Assembly (NCBI RefSeq): GCF_026341825.1
Contig: NZ_JAPENY010000002.1
Location: forward strand, 1,459,001 to 1,523,000
Direction of reading: 5' to 3'
From: Streptomyces sp. NBC_00620
GTDB lineage: Bacteria; Actinomycetota; Actinomycetes; Streptomycetales; Streptomycetaceae
Length of the DNA: 64,000 bases
The notes under the pieces are model-generated. The model was not told where the DNA came from, ran no database searches, and worked only from the letters and a program-made list of their open reading frames with translations. The translations under genes and the position numbers were made by a program. This document shows positions 26,829 through 35,323 of this stretch, piece after piece (positions within the stretch are counted from its first letter, which is position 1; each line of letters opens with the position of its first letter).

Positions 26829-26867
26829 CGCCGAAAGCCCCCGTCCTCTGGACGGGGGCTTTCGGCG
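26829..26867 (+). terminator. strong hairpin after the ECF41 sigma gene
   Basis: A 17-bp perfect stem (cgccgaaagcccccgtc and its complement) around a 5-base loop, 44 bp after the stop. It is one of the most stable hairpins in the window. Confidence 0.85.
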
Positions 26868-26949
26868 TTGTGTCACGAACATCACCCAGCACGAACGCCC
26901 TGTGAACGCTCTGCGGCAGCACCCCTGTGCAATCCGTAAGGGATTGAGG

Positions 26950-26985
26950 ATTGGTCTTGACCAAGGGTGGGGGCGGACTTATGGT
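26950..26985 (+). promoter_or_regulatory. promoter with overlapping DasR/GntR-like operator
   Basis: ATTGGTCTTGACCAAG at 26950-26965 is an inverted repeat close to the dre consensus of GntR/HutC regulators such as DasR (TGGTCTAGACCA core). Its right half forms a -35 box TTGACC at 26957-26962. After 17 bases comes the -10 TATGGT at 26980-26985. The transcript start would be about 70 bases before the GntR gene, so a bound repressor would block polymerase directly. Confidence 0.65.
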
Positions 26986-27062
26986 CACAGGGATAGTGCA
27001 GGAACCTTTAATAAACAAGGGCGCTAAAACGCCGCCGGGCCACGGCGATTGCGGAGGACAGG

Positions 27063-27824
27063 GTGGGGACCCAGCAGTTGGAAACGGTGCCGGAGCCTAA
27101 GTACTGGCATCTCAAGACCGTGCTCAGTGAGGCATTGGACTCCGACTTCACCGTGGGCGAGATCCTGCCCAACGAGCGCGACCTGGCGGCTCGGTTCGGG
27201 GTCGCCCGGGCCACGCTCCGCCAGGCTCTGGAACAGCTCGAACTGGAAGGCCGTCTGCAGCGCCGCCGCGGGGTGGGCACCACTGTCGCCCCGCCGCGCG
27301 TGGGTGTGGCCGTCGGTTCCGAGCAGCACACGTGGCCGGGCGCGGTCGGCGACGCCTGGCAGCCCGCGGACTGCACGGTGGCGGTCCCGCCCGCGGGGGT
27401 GGCCGGAATCCTGGAGTCGGGCCACGACGAGCAGGTGCACACGGTGCGCCGCTCCCGCGTGACGCACGGCCAGCCGGTCGCCGCCGAACTGCTCTACATC
27501 CCGGCGTCCTCGGTGCCCGACCTGTCCGCGATCGACGCGCCCTCGGGCACTGCACGCGCGCGCGCCGTACTGCGCGAGCTGCAGCGCCTGGACCTGGAGG
27601 GTCAGGACAGCGCCGTGGAGCTCGGTTCGGCCCGTGCGGACGACGCCAAGGAGCTCGACCGGCTTCCGGGAGCGCCCGTCCTCGTCGTCACGACCCGCTT
27701 CTTCGCGCAGGGACGCACCGCGGCGGTCTCCGTCGCCACCTACCGCGCCGACACCTGCCGGCTGACCTTCGGCGACTCCGGCGGCGTGGAGATCCACCAC
27801 GACCCGGAACGCAAGGCTTCCTGA
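27063..27824 (+). CDS. GntR family transcriptional regulator (HutC/UTRA type)
   Basis: A 253-residue regulator. An N-terminal winged helix-turn-helix at about residues 15-78 (ILPNERDLAARFGVARATLRQALEQL) is joined to a UTRA-like effector domain (about 95-245, ending in the TYRADTCRLTFGD strand typical of HutC/DasR members). Ligands in this family are often phosphosugars. The GTG start has ggagga upstream. Its own promoter carries a dre-like operator, which suggests autoregulation or control by DasR. Its targets outside the window are unknown. Confidence 0.88.
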   Translation: MGTQQLETVPEPKYWHLKTVLSEALDSDFTVGEILPNERDLAARFGVARATLRQALEQLELEGRLQRRRGVGTTVAPPRVGVAVGSEQHTWPGAVGDAWQPADCTVAVPPAGVAGILESGHDEQVHTVRRSRVTHGQPVAAELLYIPASSVPDLSAIDAPSGTARARAVLRELQRLDLEGQDSAVELGSARADDAKELDRLPGAPVLVVTTRFFAQGRTAAVSVATYRADTCRLTFGDSGGVEIHHDPERKAS

Positions 27825-27871
27825 GCCGCGAGCCGGGCGGTCTGCCACCGAGCAGCAGCCCAACGTACGAG

Positions 27872-27903
27872 CGTCCCGCCCCGGAAGACTCCGGGGCGGG
27901 ACG
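27872..27903 (+). terminator. intrinsic terminator between convergent GntR and ROK genes
   Basis: A 14-bp perfect stem (CGTCCCGCCCCGGA and complement), 4-base loop, followed by TTTTC. It has the full intrinsic-terminator form, placed between two convergent stops. Confidence 0.85.
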
Positions 27904-27932
27904 TTTTCGCATGCGTTGCACGTCGGTTCCGC

Positions 27933-29090
27933 TCAGCGCCGCGCGGTGACCGTTCCCTCCACCGCGAACAGCTCCTCCTCCACATGGTCGAGAGCGAGCC
28001 GCAGGGCGCCCGTCGCCACGGCGGCCTCGCCCAGGAGGGAGAGCGCCACCTTCGGCGGGCGCAGGCAGTAGCGCGCCAACTCGCGCCGCAGCGGCTCCAG
28101 TACGCCGTCCAGACCGGCCGCCCAGCCCCCGACGACGACCAGCTCGGGGTCGAGCGCCAGGACGAGCGCCGCGACGTCGTGGACGAGACGCTGGATGAAG
28201 CGGTCGACCGCCGCGATGGCCCGCTGGTCGCCGCTCCGGGCGTACGCGAAGACCTCGGCGACCGCCTGCTCGTCGAGCGGGTGCAGCGGCTCGCCCGTGG
28301 TCGACAGCAGCGTCTCGGGCGTCACCTCGCGCCCCAGCAGGTGTAGCGCGCCGATCTCCCCGGCCGCGCCCCCGTACCCCCGGTGCAGCCGTCCGCCGAT
28401 CAGCGAACCGGCACCGGGGCTGAGCCCGGCCAGCACGAACACCACGTCGTCCGACTCGGTGGCCGCACCTTTCCAATGCTCGGCGACCGCCGCCGCGTTG
28501 GCGTCGTTCTCGACCAGCACGGGGCACTTGAAGGAACGGCTCAGCCGCTCGCCGAGACGCAGGCCCGTCCACTCCGGCAGCGCCGTGCCCAGGCGTACGG
28601 TGCCGTCCGCCTCGACGATCCCGGGGCTGCCGACGCCCACCGCGCGCAGGGAGCTCCGGGCGACGCCCGCCCGGCGCAGCAGCTCGGCGACCGCCGTACG
28701 CAGCCGATCGAGCCGCTCGTCCGCCGACGCCGTCTCCTCCACGTCCTTGGACATGGCACCGAGCACCCGGCCGTCCAGGTCCGAGAGGAGTGCGGCGACC
28801 CGGTGCGGGCCGATCTCCAGGCCCAGCAGATGGCCCGCCTCGGCCCGGAAGCGGAACCTGCGTGCCGGACGGCCCTGGCGCCGGGCAGCGCCCTCCTCGG
28901 CCGCCTTCTCGACCACGAGCCCGGCTTCCATCAAGCCCTCGACGACTCCCTCGACCGTCGGCCGGGACAATCCGGTCACCCGGGTGATCTCGGTGAGGGT
29001 CGCGCAGTCCGTGGTGCGCAGCGCGTGCAGCACCACCGCGGAATTGATCCTTCGCAGCAGAGAGGGGTCCCCGCCGGTCAACTGCCCCAA
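27933..29090 (-). CDS. ROK family transcriptional regulator
   Basis: A 385-residue ROK (repressor, ORF, kinase) protein. An N-terminal MarR-like helix-turn-helix occupies about residues 10-70 (TLTEITRVTGLSRPTVEGVV). The C-terminal ASKHA sugar-kinase-like fold starts near 85, with GVGSPGIVEADGTVRLG, VENDANAAAVAEHW and GGRLHRGYGGAAGEIG. The zinc-binding Cys cluster usual in ROK proteins is not evident after GEIG. These repress sugar uptake or catabolic genes. The start is TTG with gggagga upstream. No sugar transporter lies nearby. Confidence 0.85.
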   Translation of the reverse strand: MGQLTGGDPSLLRRINSAVVLHALRTTDCATLTEITRVTGLSRPTVEGVVEGLMEAGLVVEKAAEEGAARRQGRPARRFRFRAEAGHLLGLEIGPHRVAALLSDLDGRVLGAMSKDVEETASADERLDRLRTAVAELLRRAGVARSSLRAVGVGSPGIVEADGTVRLGTALPEWTGLRLGERLSRSFKCPVLVENDANAAAVAEHWKGAATESDDVVFVLAGLSPGAGSLIGGRLHRGYGGAAGEIGALHLLGREVTPETLLSTTGEPLHPLDEQAVAEVFAYARSGDQRAIAAVDRFIQRLVHDVAALVLALDPELVVVGGWAAGLDGVLEPLRRELARYCLRPPKVALSLLGEAAVATGALRLALDHVEEELFAVEGTVTARR

Positions 29091-29189
29091 CGTCCGTCCT
29101 CCCAGCTCGTGCGCGTGTTGGCCGGATCGTACTCGGCGCGGGGGACCCCGGCGAGTGCCGGGGACCAGTTACCTACTGACGGGTCGGAC

Positions 29190-29852
29190 TCACCCGGGCG
29201 CCACGAACCCCGACTCGTACGCCGCGATGACCGCCTGCGTACGATCCCGGGCCCCCAGCTTCGCCAGTACGGCGCTGACATGGGACTTGACCGTCTCGGT
29301 CCCGACGATCATCCGAGCGGCGATCTCGGCGTTCGACATCCCCCGCGCCATCAGCCGCAGCACCTCCGCCTCCCGCTCGGTCAGGGCCGCCCGCTCCATG
29401 GCCGCCCGTGCCGCGGGATTCCCGGCACTGTCCCCGTACTCGGCGGCCAACTGCCGTACAGAAGCGGGGAACAGCAGCGACTCGCCCTCGGCGACGAGCC
29501 GCACCGCGTGCACGATCTCGGCCGGCCGCGCCCGCTTCAGCAGAAACCCGTCGGCGCCCGCTCGCAGTGCCTCGTAGACGTACTCGTCGTTCTCGAACGT
29601 CGTGACCACCAGGATCTTCGGGGGATCGGCCACGGTCCGCAGCACCGCGCGTGTGGCCTCGATGCCGTCCATCAGGGGCATCCGTACGTCCATCGCGACG
29701 ACGTCGGGCCGCAGTTGCCGTACCAGCGGGATCACCGCGGCACCGTCGGCGGCCTCCCCGACGACCTCGATGTCGGGCTGGGCCTCCAGGACGGCGCGCA
29801 GACCAGCGCGTACGAGAGGTTCGTCGTCGACGAGGAGAACGGTGACCGGCAT
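29190..29852 (-). CDS. NarL/LuxR-type response regulator
   Basis: A 220-residue two-component response regulator. The receiver domain (1-120) has the phospho-acceptor Asp in VVAMDVRMPLMDG and a conserved Lys in GFLLKRARP. The C-terminal LuxR helix-turn-helix (about 150-210) has ALTEREAEVLRLMARGMSNAEIA. It is paired with the histidine kinase that ends 14 bp upstream of its start. A likely target is the divergent ABC transporter operon, whose promoter contains paired inverted repeats. Confidence 0.92.
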   Translation of the reverse strand: MPVTVLLVDDEPLVRAGLRAVLEAQPDIEVVGEAADGAAVIPLVRQLRPDVVAMDVRMPLMDGIEATRAVLRTVADPPKILVVTTFENDEYVYEALRAGADGFLLKRARPAEIVHAVRLVAEGESLLFPASVRQLAAEYGDSAGNPAARAAMERAALTEREAEVLRLMARGMSNAEIAARMIVGTETVKSHVSAVLAKLGARDRTQAVIAAYESGFVAPG

Positions 29853-29866
29853 CCGGCCAGCGTAGA

Positions 29867-31021
29867 TCAGCGCAGCGGCAGCTCTACATGCACCTGCCAG
29901 TCACCCTCGTCCGGCCCCGTCCGCGCCCGGCCGCCGAGCAGCGCCGCGCGCTCCCGTATCCCGCGCAGCCCGCTGCCCCGGCCGGGCCCCGATATCTCCG
30001 CGGTGAGCGGATTGCGGACCTCCAGGACCAGCCCGCCGTCCTGGACCTCGATACGGACCCGGGCCGGGACGCTTCCCGCATGCCGCAGGACATTGGTGAG
30101 GGATTCCTGGAGGATGCGGTACCCCTCGCGGGACACCGGACCCGGCACGGTCTCCACGGGACCGGTCACCTCGGCGTCGACCTTGGCCCCGGAGGCACGC
30201 GCCGACTCCAGGAGCCGGTCGGCCTCGGTCAGGGTGGGGCGGCTGCTCACCGGACGCTCCGCCTCCCGCAGCACGCCGAGCACCCGTTCCAGGTCCTCCA
30301 GGGCGGCCCGGCCGGTGTCCTCGATGGCGCCCAGGGCCCGGTCGGTGAACGCGGGGTCGCCGGCCGCCCGGGCCGCGCCCGCCTGCACCACGGCGACGGT
30401 CAGCGCGTGACCGATGGAGTCGTGGAGCTCACGGGCGATGCGGTTGCGCTCCAGGAGCTGATCCGTGCGCTCCTCCAGGGCGGCGAGCCGCTCGCCGGCG
30501 GAGGGGCCGAGGAGGCGGCGCGCTATCGCCGTGATCAGCTCGCCGAGGCCGATGACCGCGCCGTACAGGGCGAGCAGAGGGAACGGGAAGAGCAGCCCGT
30601 AGGCCCAGTGCGCATGCGAGAGCGGCACGAAGGGGTTGTCGGTCGTGTCGTGGCCGGTCGCCGCGAAGACGAGATCGAAGGCGATCAGCGGCAACCAGAC
30701 GGAGAGCCCGCAAGCCACCCACCCGCTCACCAACCGGATTTCCAGCCAGAGCACGGTCCGCCAGCGGTCCCGCCACGTGGCCGCTGGAGCGACCGAGAAC
30801 GCCGCCTCCCCGCCGCCCCGCGCCAGCATGAACTGCGCCTGCACACCCTCGCCCCGCCGGACGGCCGGAATCAGCCCCAGCGGAACCAGCAGCACGGCGG
30901 GCACCCACGGCTTCGACATGTCGATGAACAGCCACACACTGGTGAACAGCATCGGCACCCACAGGTGCAACCAACGCGTGTACGTCGTCCCCCGAAGCAG
31001 CGGGCGCAGAAAACGGGCCAT
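29867..31021 (-). CDS. DesK/LiaS-type sensor histidine kinase
   Basis: A 384-residue membrane kinase. About four hydrophobic helices fill residues 15-190. A HisKA_3 dimerisation segment follows, with the phospho-acceptor histidine in NRIARELHDSIGHALTV, and a C-terminal HATPase domain with N-box LQESLTNVLRHAG and GxG box GRGSGLRGIRERA. There is no large extracellular sensor domain, so the signal is probably membrane-derived, as for cell-envelope stress kinases. The ATG at 31021 lacks a strong ribosome site. The partner regulator follows immediately. Confidence 0.9.
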   Translation of the reverse strand: MARFLRPLLRGTTYTRWLHLWVPMLFTSVWLFIDMSKPWVPAVLLVPLGLIPAVRRGEGVQAQFMLARGGGEAAFSVAPAATWRDRWRTVLWLEIRLVSGWVACGLSVWLPLIAFDLVFAATGHDTTDNPFVPLSHAHWAYGLLFPFPLLALYGAVIGLGELITAIARRLLGPSAGERLAALEERTDQLLERNRIARELHDSIGHALTVAVVQAGAARAAGDPAFTDRALGAIEDTGRAALEDLERVLGVLREAERPVSSRPTLTEADRLLESARASGAKVDAEVTGPVETVPGPVSREGYRILQESLTNVLRHAGSVPARVRIEVQDGGLVLEVRNPLTAEISGPGRGSGLRGIRERAALLGGRARTGPDEGDWQVHVELPLR

Positions 31022-31056
31022 TGCGTCATCGTGACAGGCCGCACCGACAACAGGCT

Positions 31057-31094
31057 TCCCCCGGGCGGGGGAGACGGTGTCCCCCCGCGGGGGA
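31057..31094. promoter_or_regulatory. paired inverted repeats in the TCS/ABC divergent promoter
   Basis: TCCCCC-GGGC-GGGGGA at 31057-31072 and TCCCCCC-GC-GGGGGA at 31080-31094 lie about 22 bp centre to centre, near two helical turns. They sit in the 108-bp gap between the kinase and the ABC ATPase gene, where two dimers of the LuxR-type regulator could bind on one face. Confidence 0.55.
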
Positions 31095-31129
31095 GGTGAC
31101 GACCCCTCACCGGCGGCCAGGCTGGGCCC

Positions 31130-32065
31130 ATGACCAGCATCGACGTCCAAGACCTCACCAAGGAGTACGGCAGCACCCGCGCCGTGGACCAGCTCACCTT
31201 CAGCGTCCTCCCCGGCCGCGTCACCGGCTTCCTCGGTCCCAACGGCGCCGGAAAGTCCACCACCATGCGGCTCGTGCTCGGCCTGGACCGGCCCACGTCC
31301 GGCACCGCCACCGTCGGCGGCCGCGCCTACGCCACCATCCACGAGCCGCTGCGCCACGTCGGCGCCCTGCTCGACGCGCAGGCCCCGCACGGATCGCGGA
31401 CCGCCCGCAACCATCTGCGGGCGCTCGCCGCGAGCAACCGCATCCCGGAGCGCCGCGTGGACGCGGTCCTCGAGCAGGTGGGGCTCGCTTCCGTCGCGCG
31501 GCGCCGGGTGAAGACGTACTCCCTGGGGATGCGCCAGCGGCTGGGCGTCGCGGGCGCGCTCCTCGGGGACCCGCCCGTGGTGCTGCTCGACGAACCGTCG
31601 AACGGGCTCGACCCCGAAGGGATCATCTGGATGCGGGAGTTGATGCGCGAGCTGGCCCGAGAGGGCCGCACCGTGCTCGTCTCCAGCCACCTCATGAACG
31701 AGACCGCGTCCTTCGCCGACCACCTCGTCGTCCTCGGCCGGGGCCGACTGCTCGCCGACACACCCATGCGGGGTTTCATCGACGCGCGCGTGCAGCCCCG
31801 CGTACGGGTGCGCACCACGGACGGCGGCGCTCTGGGCGGCCTGTTCAAGGATCACGGCATCGAGGCCGTCGAGGGCGAGGACGGACGCTGGACCGTGCTC
31901 GACGCGCGGGTGGAGGACATCGGACGCCTCACCTCGGCCGCGGGCGTGACCGTCCTCGAACTCGCGGCGGAGGAAGGCACGTTGGAGCAGGCCTACCTGG
32001 ATCTGACGGCCACCGAGACCGAGTTCGCCGCCACGCCGTCCCCGACGCAGCCTCAGGAGGCCTGA
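31130..32065 (+). CDS. ABC transporter ATP-binding protein
   Basis: A 311-residue ABC ATPase. Walker A GPNGAGKST is at about residues 41-49, the signature YSLGMRQRLGVAGALLG follows, and Walker B is VVLLDEPSNGLDPEG, followed by the H-loop SSHLMNE. The C-terminal extension resembles drug/antibiotic-efflux ATPases of the CcmA/BcrA group. The next gene starts 2 bp after its stop, so the permease is its partner. It is divergent from a two-component system that probably senses the exported or envelope-active compound. Confidence 0.92.
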   Translation: MTSIDVQDLTKEYGSTRAVDQLTFSVLPGRVTGFLGPNGAGKSTTMRLVLGLDRPTSGTATVGGRAYATIHEPLRHVGALLDAQAPHGSRTARNHLRALAASNRIPERRVDAVLEQVGLASVARRRVKTYSLGMRQRLGVAGALLGDPPVVLLDEPSNGLDPEGIIWMRELMRELAREGRTVLVSSHLMNETASFADHLVVLGRGRLLADTPMRGFIDARVQPRVRVRTTDGGALGGLFKDHGIEAVEGEDGRWTVLDARVEDIGRLTSAAGVTVLELAAEEGTLEQAYLDLTATETEFAATPSPTQPQEA

Positions 32066-32067
32066 CC

Positions 32068-32790
32068 ATGACGTTCGCACCCGCACTCCACGCGGAGTGG
32101 ATCAAGATCCGGACCCTGCGGTCGCTGGTCGGAGGACTGTGCGGCGTTCTCCTCGCCACCGCGCTCTTCTCGGCCATCGCCGGGCTCGACGGCGAAGGCG
32201 AGGATTTCGACCCGCTGTTCTCGGCGTTCTTCGGTGTCAGCTTCGGACAGATCGCGGCGATCACGTTCGGCGCGCAGGCGGTCTCGGCCGAGTTCCAGGG
32301 CGGTGCGCTGCGGGTGTCGTTGGCCGCGGTGCCCGACCGGCTGCGGTGGTTCGCGGCCAAGGCCGTGGCGATCGCCATTCCAGCGCTGACTGTCGGCCTG
32401 GTCACGGGAGTTGTGAGCCTGGTGGTGGGGAAAGCGGCTCTGGGTACGAAGGCGAGCGGGCTGACCTGGAGCGAGGAACTGCGCGGAGTCGTCGGCTGCG
32501 GTATCTACCTGATGCTCATGGCCCTGTTCGCGGCCGGCCTCACCGCCGTCCTGCGCAGCGGCGTCGCCACGCTGAGCATCCTGATCCCGTTCCTCCTGAT
32601 CGTCTCCTTCGTCGTCGGGACCGCGTCGGCCGGAGTCGCCGACTTCCTGCCCGACAAGGCGGGCCAGGTGGTCTTCCACGAGACGTGGGACGGAGCCCTC
32701 GGCGCCTGGACGGGACTCGCCGTGACCGCGGCCTGGACGGCGACAGCCCTGGCGGCCGGCGCGTGGAGCATCCGGCGCCGCGACGCCTGA
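32068..32790 (+). CDS. ABC transporter permease (ABC-2 type)
   Basis: A 240-residue permease with six hydrophobic segments (for example VGGLCGVLLATALFSAIAG, AKAVAIAIPALTVGLVTGVV and TLSILIPFLLIVSFVV). It begins two bases after the ATPase stop, and an aggagg ribosome site lies inside the end of that gene, so the two are translated together. A homodimer of this protein with two ATPases would form the exporter. Substrate not known; peptides, lipids or antibiotics are typical for this type. Confidence 0.88.
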   Translation: MTFAPALHAEWIKIRTLRSLVGGLCGVLLATALFSAIAGLDGEGEDFDPLFSAFFGVSFGQIAAITFGAQAVSAEFQGGALRVSLAAVPDRLRWFAAKAVAIAIPALTVGLVTGVVSLVVGKAALGTKASGLTWSEELRGVVGCGIYLMLMALFAAGLTAVLRSGVATLSILIPFLLIVSFVVGTASAGVADFLPDKAGQVVFHETWDGALGAWTGLAVTAAWTATALAAGAWSIRRRDA

Positions 32791-32810
32791 CCAACTCGCC
32801 ACGATCGTTC

Positions 32811-32846
32811 GGCTGTGCTCCGCGGAACTCTCCGAGGAGCACAGCC
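32811..32846. terminator. hairpin between ABC permease and mug
   Basis: An 11-bp stem (GGCTGTGCTCC / GGAGCACAGCC) with a 14-base loop that can itself fold, placed between convergent genes; the second arm ends two bases before the mug stop region. Confidence 0.6.
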
Positions 32847-32848
32847 TG

Positions 32849-33361
32849 TTACGTCTCGGCGGCAGCCGTCCGCAACCGCCCGAACTCCTCCGCCATCGTC
32901 GCCGCCGTCCAATGCGCGTTGAGCCCACTGGGATTGGGCAGCACCCACACCCTGCTGACCCCGATCAGCCGCTCCTGCGGACCGATGACGGCCTTGCGCT
33001 CACCGAACGCCGCCCGGTACGCGGTCACGCCCACGACGGCCAGCCAGCGCGGCCGCAGTCGCTCCACCTTGGCGGTCAGCAGCCGCCCGCCCTCGCGGTA
33101 CTCCTCGGCGGACAGCTCGTCGGCGCGAGCCGTGGCGCGCGCCACGACGTTCGTGATGCCGAGTCCGTACGACGGCAACTCGCCCTGCTCCGAAGGCTTC
33201 AGCAGCCGCGGCGTGAACCCGGAGAGGTGCAGCACCGGCCAGAACCGGTTGCCGGGACGCGCGAAGTGGTGACCCGTGGCGGCCGTCATCAGACCCGGAT
33301 TGATGCCGCAGAAAAGCACCCGGAGGCCGCCGTCGGCGTTGTCCGCGACGACGTCCGGCAC
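32849..33361 (-). CDS. mug: G/U mismatch-specific DNA glycosylase
   Basis: A 170-residue uracil-DNA glycosylase of the Mug/TDG family, which removes U or T opposite G. Motif 1 is FCGINPGLMTAATGHHF near residue 17, and NPSGLNAHWTAATM is the C-terminal substrate-loop motif. Homologues usually begin about 16 residues earlier with TPxELEAARDR; this sequence is present in frame here (LTPADLEAARDRL) but has no ATG, GTG or TTG. The true start may be the CTG at 33409, which overlaps the purB stop. The GTG at 33361 is the first conventional start. Confidence 0.85.
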   Translation of the reverse strand: MPDVVADNADGGLRVLFCGINPGLMTAATGHHFARPGNRFWPVLHLSGFTPRLLKPSEQGELPSYGLGITNVVARATARADELSAEEYREGGRLLTAKVERLRPRWLAVVGVTAYRAAFGERKAVIGPQERLIGVSRVWVLPNPSGLNAHWTAATMAEEFGRLRTAAAET

Positions 33362-33405
33362 GAGCCGGTCGCGGGCGGCCTCCAGGTCCGCGGGAGTGAG
33401 CCGCG

Positions 33406-34848
33406 TCAGAGGATCGCCCCCGGCGTGTATCCAGCGGCCTCCGGGTGCTGCTTAACGATCTCGTCGATACGGCCGACCACCGCGGCGACCTGGTCGGCGG
33501 CGGCGCCCGTGAAGGACAGCTTGTCGGCCATCAGCTCGTCGAGCTGTGCGCGGTCCAGCGGGATGCGCTCGTCCGCGGCGAGCTTGTCGAGCAGCTCGTT
33601 GCGCTCGGTGCCCTGCTCGCGCATGGCGAGGGCGGACGCGACCGCGTTCTCCTTGATGGCCTCGTGCGCGACCTCCCGGCCGACACCCGCGCGCACCGCG
33701 CCCATCAGGACCTTGGTCGTCGCCAGGAACGGCAGGTAGCGGTCCAGCTCACGCGCCACGACGGCCGGGAACGCGCCGAACTCGTCGAGGACGGTGAGGA
33801 AGGTCTCCAGCAGGCCGTCAAGCGCGAAGAACGCGTCGGGCAGCGCCACCCGGCGTACGACCGAGCACGACACGTCGCCCTCGTTCCACTGGTCGCCCGC
33901 CAGCTCACCGGTCATCGAGGCGTAGCCGCGCAGGATCACCATCAGGCCGTTGACGCGCTCGCAGGAGCGGGTGTTCATCTTGTGCGGCATCGCGGAGGAG
34001 CCGACCTGGCCCGGCTTGAAGCCCTCGGTCACCAGCTCGTGCCCGGCCATCAGCCGGATCGTCTTGGCGGTCGAGGACGGGGCCGCCGCCAGCTGCACCA
34101 GCGCGGTCACCACCTCGTAGTCGAGCGAGCGCGGATAGACCTGGCCGACGGAGGTGAACGCCTGCGAGAAGCCGAGGTGCCGGGCGATCCGCTGCTCCAG
34201 GTCGGCGAGCTTCGCCGCGTCGCCACCGAGCAGGTCGAGCATGTCCTGAGCCGTGCCGACCGGACCCTTGATGCCACGCAGCGGGTAACGGCCGAGCAGC
34301 TCCTCGACCCGGCCGTACGCCACGAGCAGCTCGTCGGCGGCGGTCGCGAAGCGCTTGCCGAGGGTGGTGGCCTGCGCCGCCACGTTGTGCGAGCGGCCGG
34401 CCATGACCAGCTCGCCGTACTCACCCGCGAGCTTGCCCAGGCGCGCCAGGACGGCGACGCTACGGTCCCGCACCAGCTCCAGCGAAAGCCGGATCTGCAG
34501 CTGCTCGACGTTCTCCGTGAGGTCCCGCGACGTCATGCCCTTGTGGACGTGCTCATGCCCGGCGAGGTCGTTGAACTCCTCGATCCGCGCCTTCACGTCG
34601 TGCCGCGTGACCTTCTCGCGCTCGGCGATCGAGGCCAGGTCGACCTGGTCGAGCACCCGCTCGTAGTCGGCGATCGCGGCGTCCGGCACCTCGATCCCGA
34701 GGTCCTTCTGGGCCCGCAGCACGGCGACCCAGAGCTGACGCTCCAGCCTCACCTTCTGCTCGGGGGACCAGAGCGTGGCGAGCTCGGCGGAGGCGTAGCG
34801 TCCGGCGAGGACGTTGGGGATACGGGGCTTTGCAGGCGCGGCAGTCAC
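33406..34848 (-). CDS. purB: adenylosuccinate lyase
   Basis: A 480-residue fumarase/aspartase-superfamily enzyme of purine synthesis. It splits fumarate from SAICAR and from adenylosuccinate. Superfamily regions are visible: HVHKGMTSRDLTEN near 90-105, AGRSHNVAAQATT, and the signature loop GSSAMPHKMNTRSCE with its catalytic serine. The GTG start at 34848 gives the usual Streptomyces N-terminus TAAPAKPRIPNVLAGRYAS. The mug gene begins at or across its stop, so the two are co-transcribed. Confidence 0.95.
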   Translation of the reverse strand: MTAAPAKPRIPNVLAGRYASAELATLWSPEQKVRLERQLWVAVLRAQKDLGIEVPDAAIADYERVLDQVDLASIAEREKVTRHDVKARIEEFNDLAGHEHVHKGMTSRDLTENVEQLQIRLSLELVRDRSVAVLARLGKLAGEYGELVMAGRSHNVAAQATTLGKRFATAADELLVAYGRVEELLGRYPLRGIKGPVGTAQDMLDLLGGDAAKLADLEQRIARHLGFSQAFTSVGQVYPRSLDYEVVTALVQLAAAPSSTAKTIRLMAGHELVTEGFKPGQVGSSAMPHKMNTRSCERVNGLMVILRGYASMTGELAGDQWNEGDVSCSVVRRVALPDAFFALDGLLETFLTVLDEFGAFPAVVARELDRYLPFLATTKVLMGAVRAGVGREVAHEAIKENAVASALAMREQGTERNELLDKLAADERIPLDRAQLDELMADKLSFTGAAADQVAAVVGRIDEIVKQHPEAAGYTPGAIL

Positions 34849-34907
34849 GTGTACGGATTCTACTGGCGATTCCTGCAGGCCAGCGCCGCGGGGTTCTTCG
34901 GCGGAAC

Positions 34908-35258
34908 CTACGAGGCCGGGGCGGAGCCGTCCGCGATCGCAGCCAGGATGTCGGCGTGGCAGAGTTCGGGGGCGCACCAGCAGGCCAGGGTCTTGCCTCG
35001 TAGTGCGGGCACCTGGGCGAGCAGGTCGGGGCGTTCGAGCAGGTACGCCCGGTACTTGTCCATGATCTCGGCGCGGGTGCCGTCGCGCTTCTTGGTGGGG
35101 GTGTCGTAGGCGAACGGGTTGTACAGCGGGTGCTGGGGGAGGTCCCAGTGGCCCATGGTCCAGCGGCGGCCGACGTAGACGAGGTCCGCGGGGGCGTTCT
35201 CGAGCCGAGGGCCGAAGTCGTGGATACGGCCCTTGAGATTGATGACGGTGGCGCTCAC
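34908..35258 (-). CDS. DUF4326 domain protein
   Basis: A 116-residue protein of the DUF4326 family. It is marked by YVGRRWTMGHWDLPQHPLYNPF and the Cys/His-rich end LACWCAPELCHADILA, which could bind metal or a cofactor. Function unknown; family members occur in phages and actinobacteria and may act in nucleotide or DNA metabolism. The start is GTG. It is 59 bp upstream of purB on the same strand and could share its transcript. Confidence 0.8.
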   Translation of the reverse strand: MSATVINLKGRIHDFGPRLENAPADLVYVGRRWTMGHWDLPQHPLYNPFAYDTPTKKRDGTRAEIMDKYRAYLLERPDLLAQVPALRGKTLACWCAPELCHADILAAIADGSAPAS

Positions 35259-35323
35259 GCACGGCTCCGTTCGGCCAGTTGGGATCCCGAGAGGTGCCCC
35301 CGATGATCCGGCGCCGCAGCGGC

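Noticed and set aside
27000..27050. TAAA ... GGCGATT resembling a WhiG-type promoter
   Set aside because: Spacing and -10 do not fit well, and a better standard promoter lies just upstream.
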